Shown here: positions 6,606-6,779 of the stretch, piece by piece
How the letters are laid out: every line of letters starts with the position of its first letter
Position numbering within the stretch: position 1 is the first letter of the stretch
NCBI GenBank assembly: GCA_903927495.1
Contig: CAIYNH010000644.1
Coordinates: 1-6,779, forward strand
From: an uncultured beta proteobacterium
GTDB lineage: Bacteria > Pseudomonadota > Gammaproteobacteria > Burkholderiales > Burkholderiaceae_C
Length of the DNA: 6,779 nt
Direction of reading: 5' to 3'
Made by a program: the position numbers and the translations under genes
Notes under the pieces: generated by a model
Told to the model about the DNA's origin: nothing
Database searches by the model: none
What the model saw: only the letters and a program-made list of their open reading frames with translations

Positions 6606-6701
6606 TTCGCCGTCCGCAACCGACACAGCCGCAGTGATTTTGGGGTCGGATCCCGATTCGGCCCTCGGGTGCTTGAGTGGGTCAGCGGCTTCACCCCGAG
6701 T
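6606..6701. repeat. Repeat unit B, complete copy 2
   Basis: 93 of 96 positions match 6101-6196. The hairpin here spans 6654-6703, with one end pair lost, and the outer right arm of the long palindrome is missing, replaced by linker sequence (GGCACCGATTACAACTGG). Confidence 0.85.
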
Positions 6702-6730
6702 CTGGCACCGATTACAACTGGACTTTGCAT

Positions 6731-6779
6731 TTCGCCGTCCGCAACCGTCACAGGCGCAGTGATTTTGGGGTCGGATCCC
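6731..6779. repeat. Repeat unit B, copy 3, cut by the window edge
   Basis: 48 of 49 positions match 6101-6149, and the match runs to the last base of the window. The repeat cluster therefore continues to the right. The copy is preceded by the linker motif GGACTTTGCAT (6720-6730), which also occurs at 6044-6054. Confidence 0.85.

Larger units (their letters stand above)
5845..6779. repeat. Intergenic repeat cluster, REP/BIME-like mosaic
   Basis: This stretch of more than 900 bp has no credible gene. It is built from two diverged kinds of unit. Unit A (~90 bp) occurs at 5911-5999 and 6461-6549. Unit B (~96 bp) is complete at 6101-6196 and 6606-6701 and partial at 5850-5906, 6062-6096 and 6731-6779. 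A looser linker, recognisable by GCACCGA and GGACTTTGCAT, lies between A and B and again before the last B copy. Short palindromic cores such as GGGGTCGGATCCC recur. The look resembles REP/BIME families, which in some genomes are spread by RAYT transposases. No transposase is in the window. The cluster continues past the right edge. Confidence 0.75.

Noticed and set aside
5845..6637. Open frames across the repeat cluster (5845-6099, 5896-6114 minus, 5996-6349, 6386-6637)
   Set aside because: They cross repeat boundaries, have no ribosome-binding sites, and change reading frame relative to the repeats. Their ends fall at random points in the repeat units.
5845..6779. CRISPR array
   Set aside because: Repeats are unevenly spaced (46 to 505 bp), vary in length and extent, and are not separated by uniform spacers. 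No cas gene is present.

Overview
The window looks like chromosomal DNA of a Gram-negative proteobacterium, most likely a betaproteobacterium of the Burkholderiales (Comamonadaceae-like). This rests on a moderate GC content, Sec signal peptides and a lipobox on every gene, the style of the lipoprotein, and a large REP-like intergenic repeat cluster. The placement is inference. All recognisable genes are on the minus strand and are read right to left.

Layout from right to left. (1) Positions about 5845-6779 hold no credible gene. They contain a mosaic of diverged repeats: two copies of a ~90-bp unit A, four copies of a 35-bp core inside a ~96-bp unit B, a GC-rich 12-bp inverted repeat, and one 90-bp near-palindrome. 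The cluster runs off the right edge. (2) Positions 5644-5844 are the leader of the operon. A 7-bp inverted repeat next to the first start codon would bury the probable ribosome-binding site. (3) Positions 5643-1436 are a tight three-gene operon: a 644-residue exported protein of unknown family, a 303-residue exported protein with a CsgG-like layout, and a 453-residue exported caspase-family (C14) protein with a visible His/Cys dyad. The first two genes overlap by 4 bp, and the last two are 3 bp apart. (4) A 121-bp gap with a plausible promoter leads to a separate lipoprotein gene, which runs off the left edge.

All three operon products carry Sec-type signals, so they probably act together in the periplasm or at the outer membrane. 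An exported caspase-like protease beside a CsgG-like protein and a large helical orphan protein is the most interesting biology here. The N-terminal part of the caspase also looks like a CsgG/FlgT-type alpha/beta domain, so the two smaller proteins may share a fold. The lipoprotein may be functionally linked, but it has its own promoter and nothing in the sequence proves a link.
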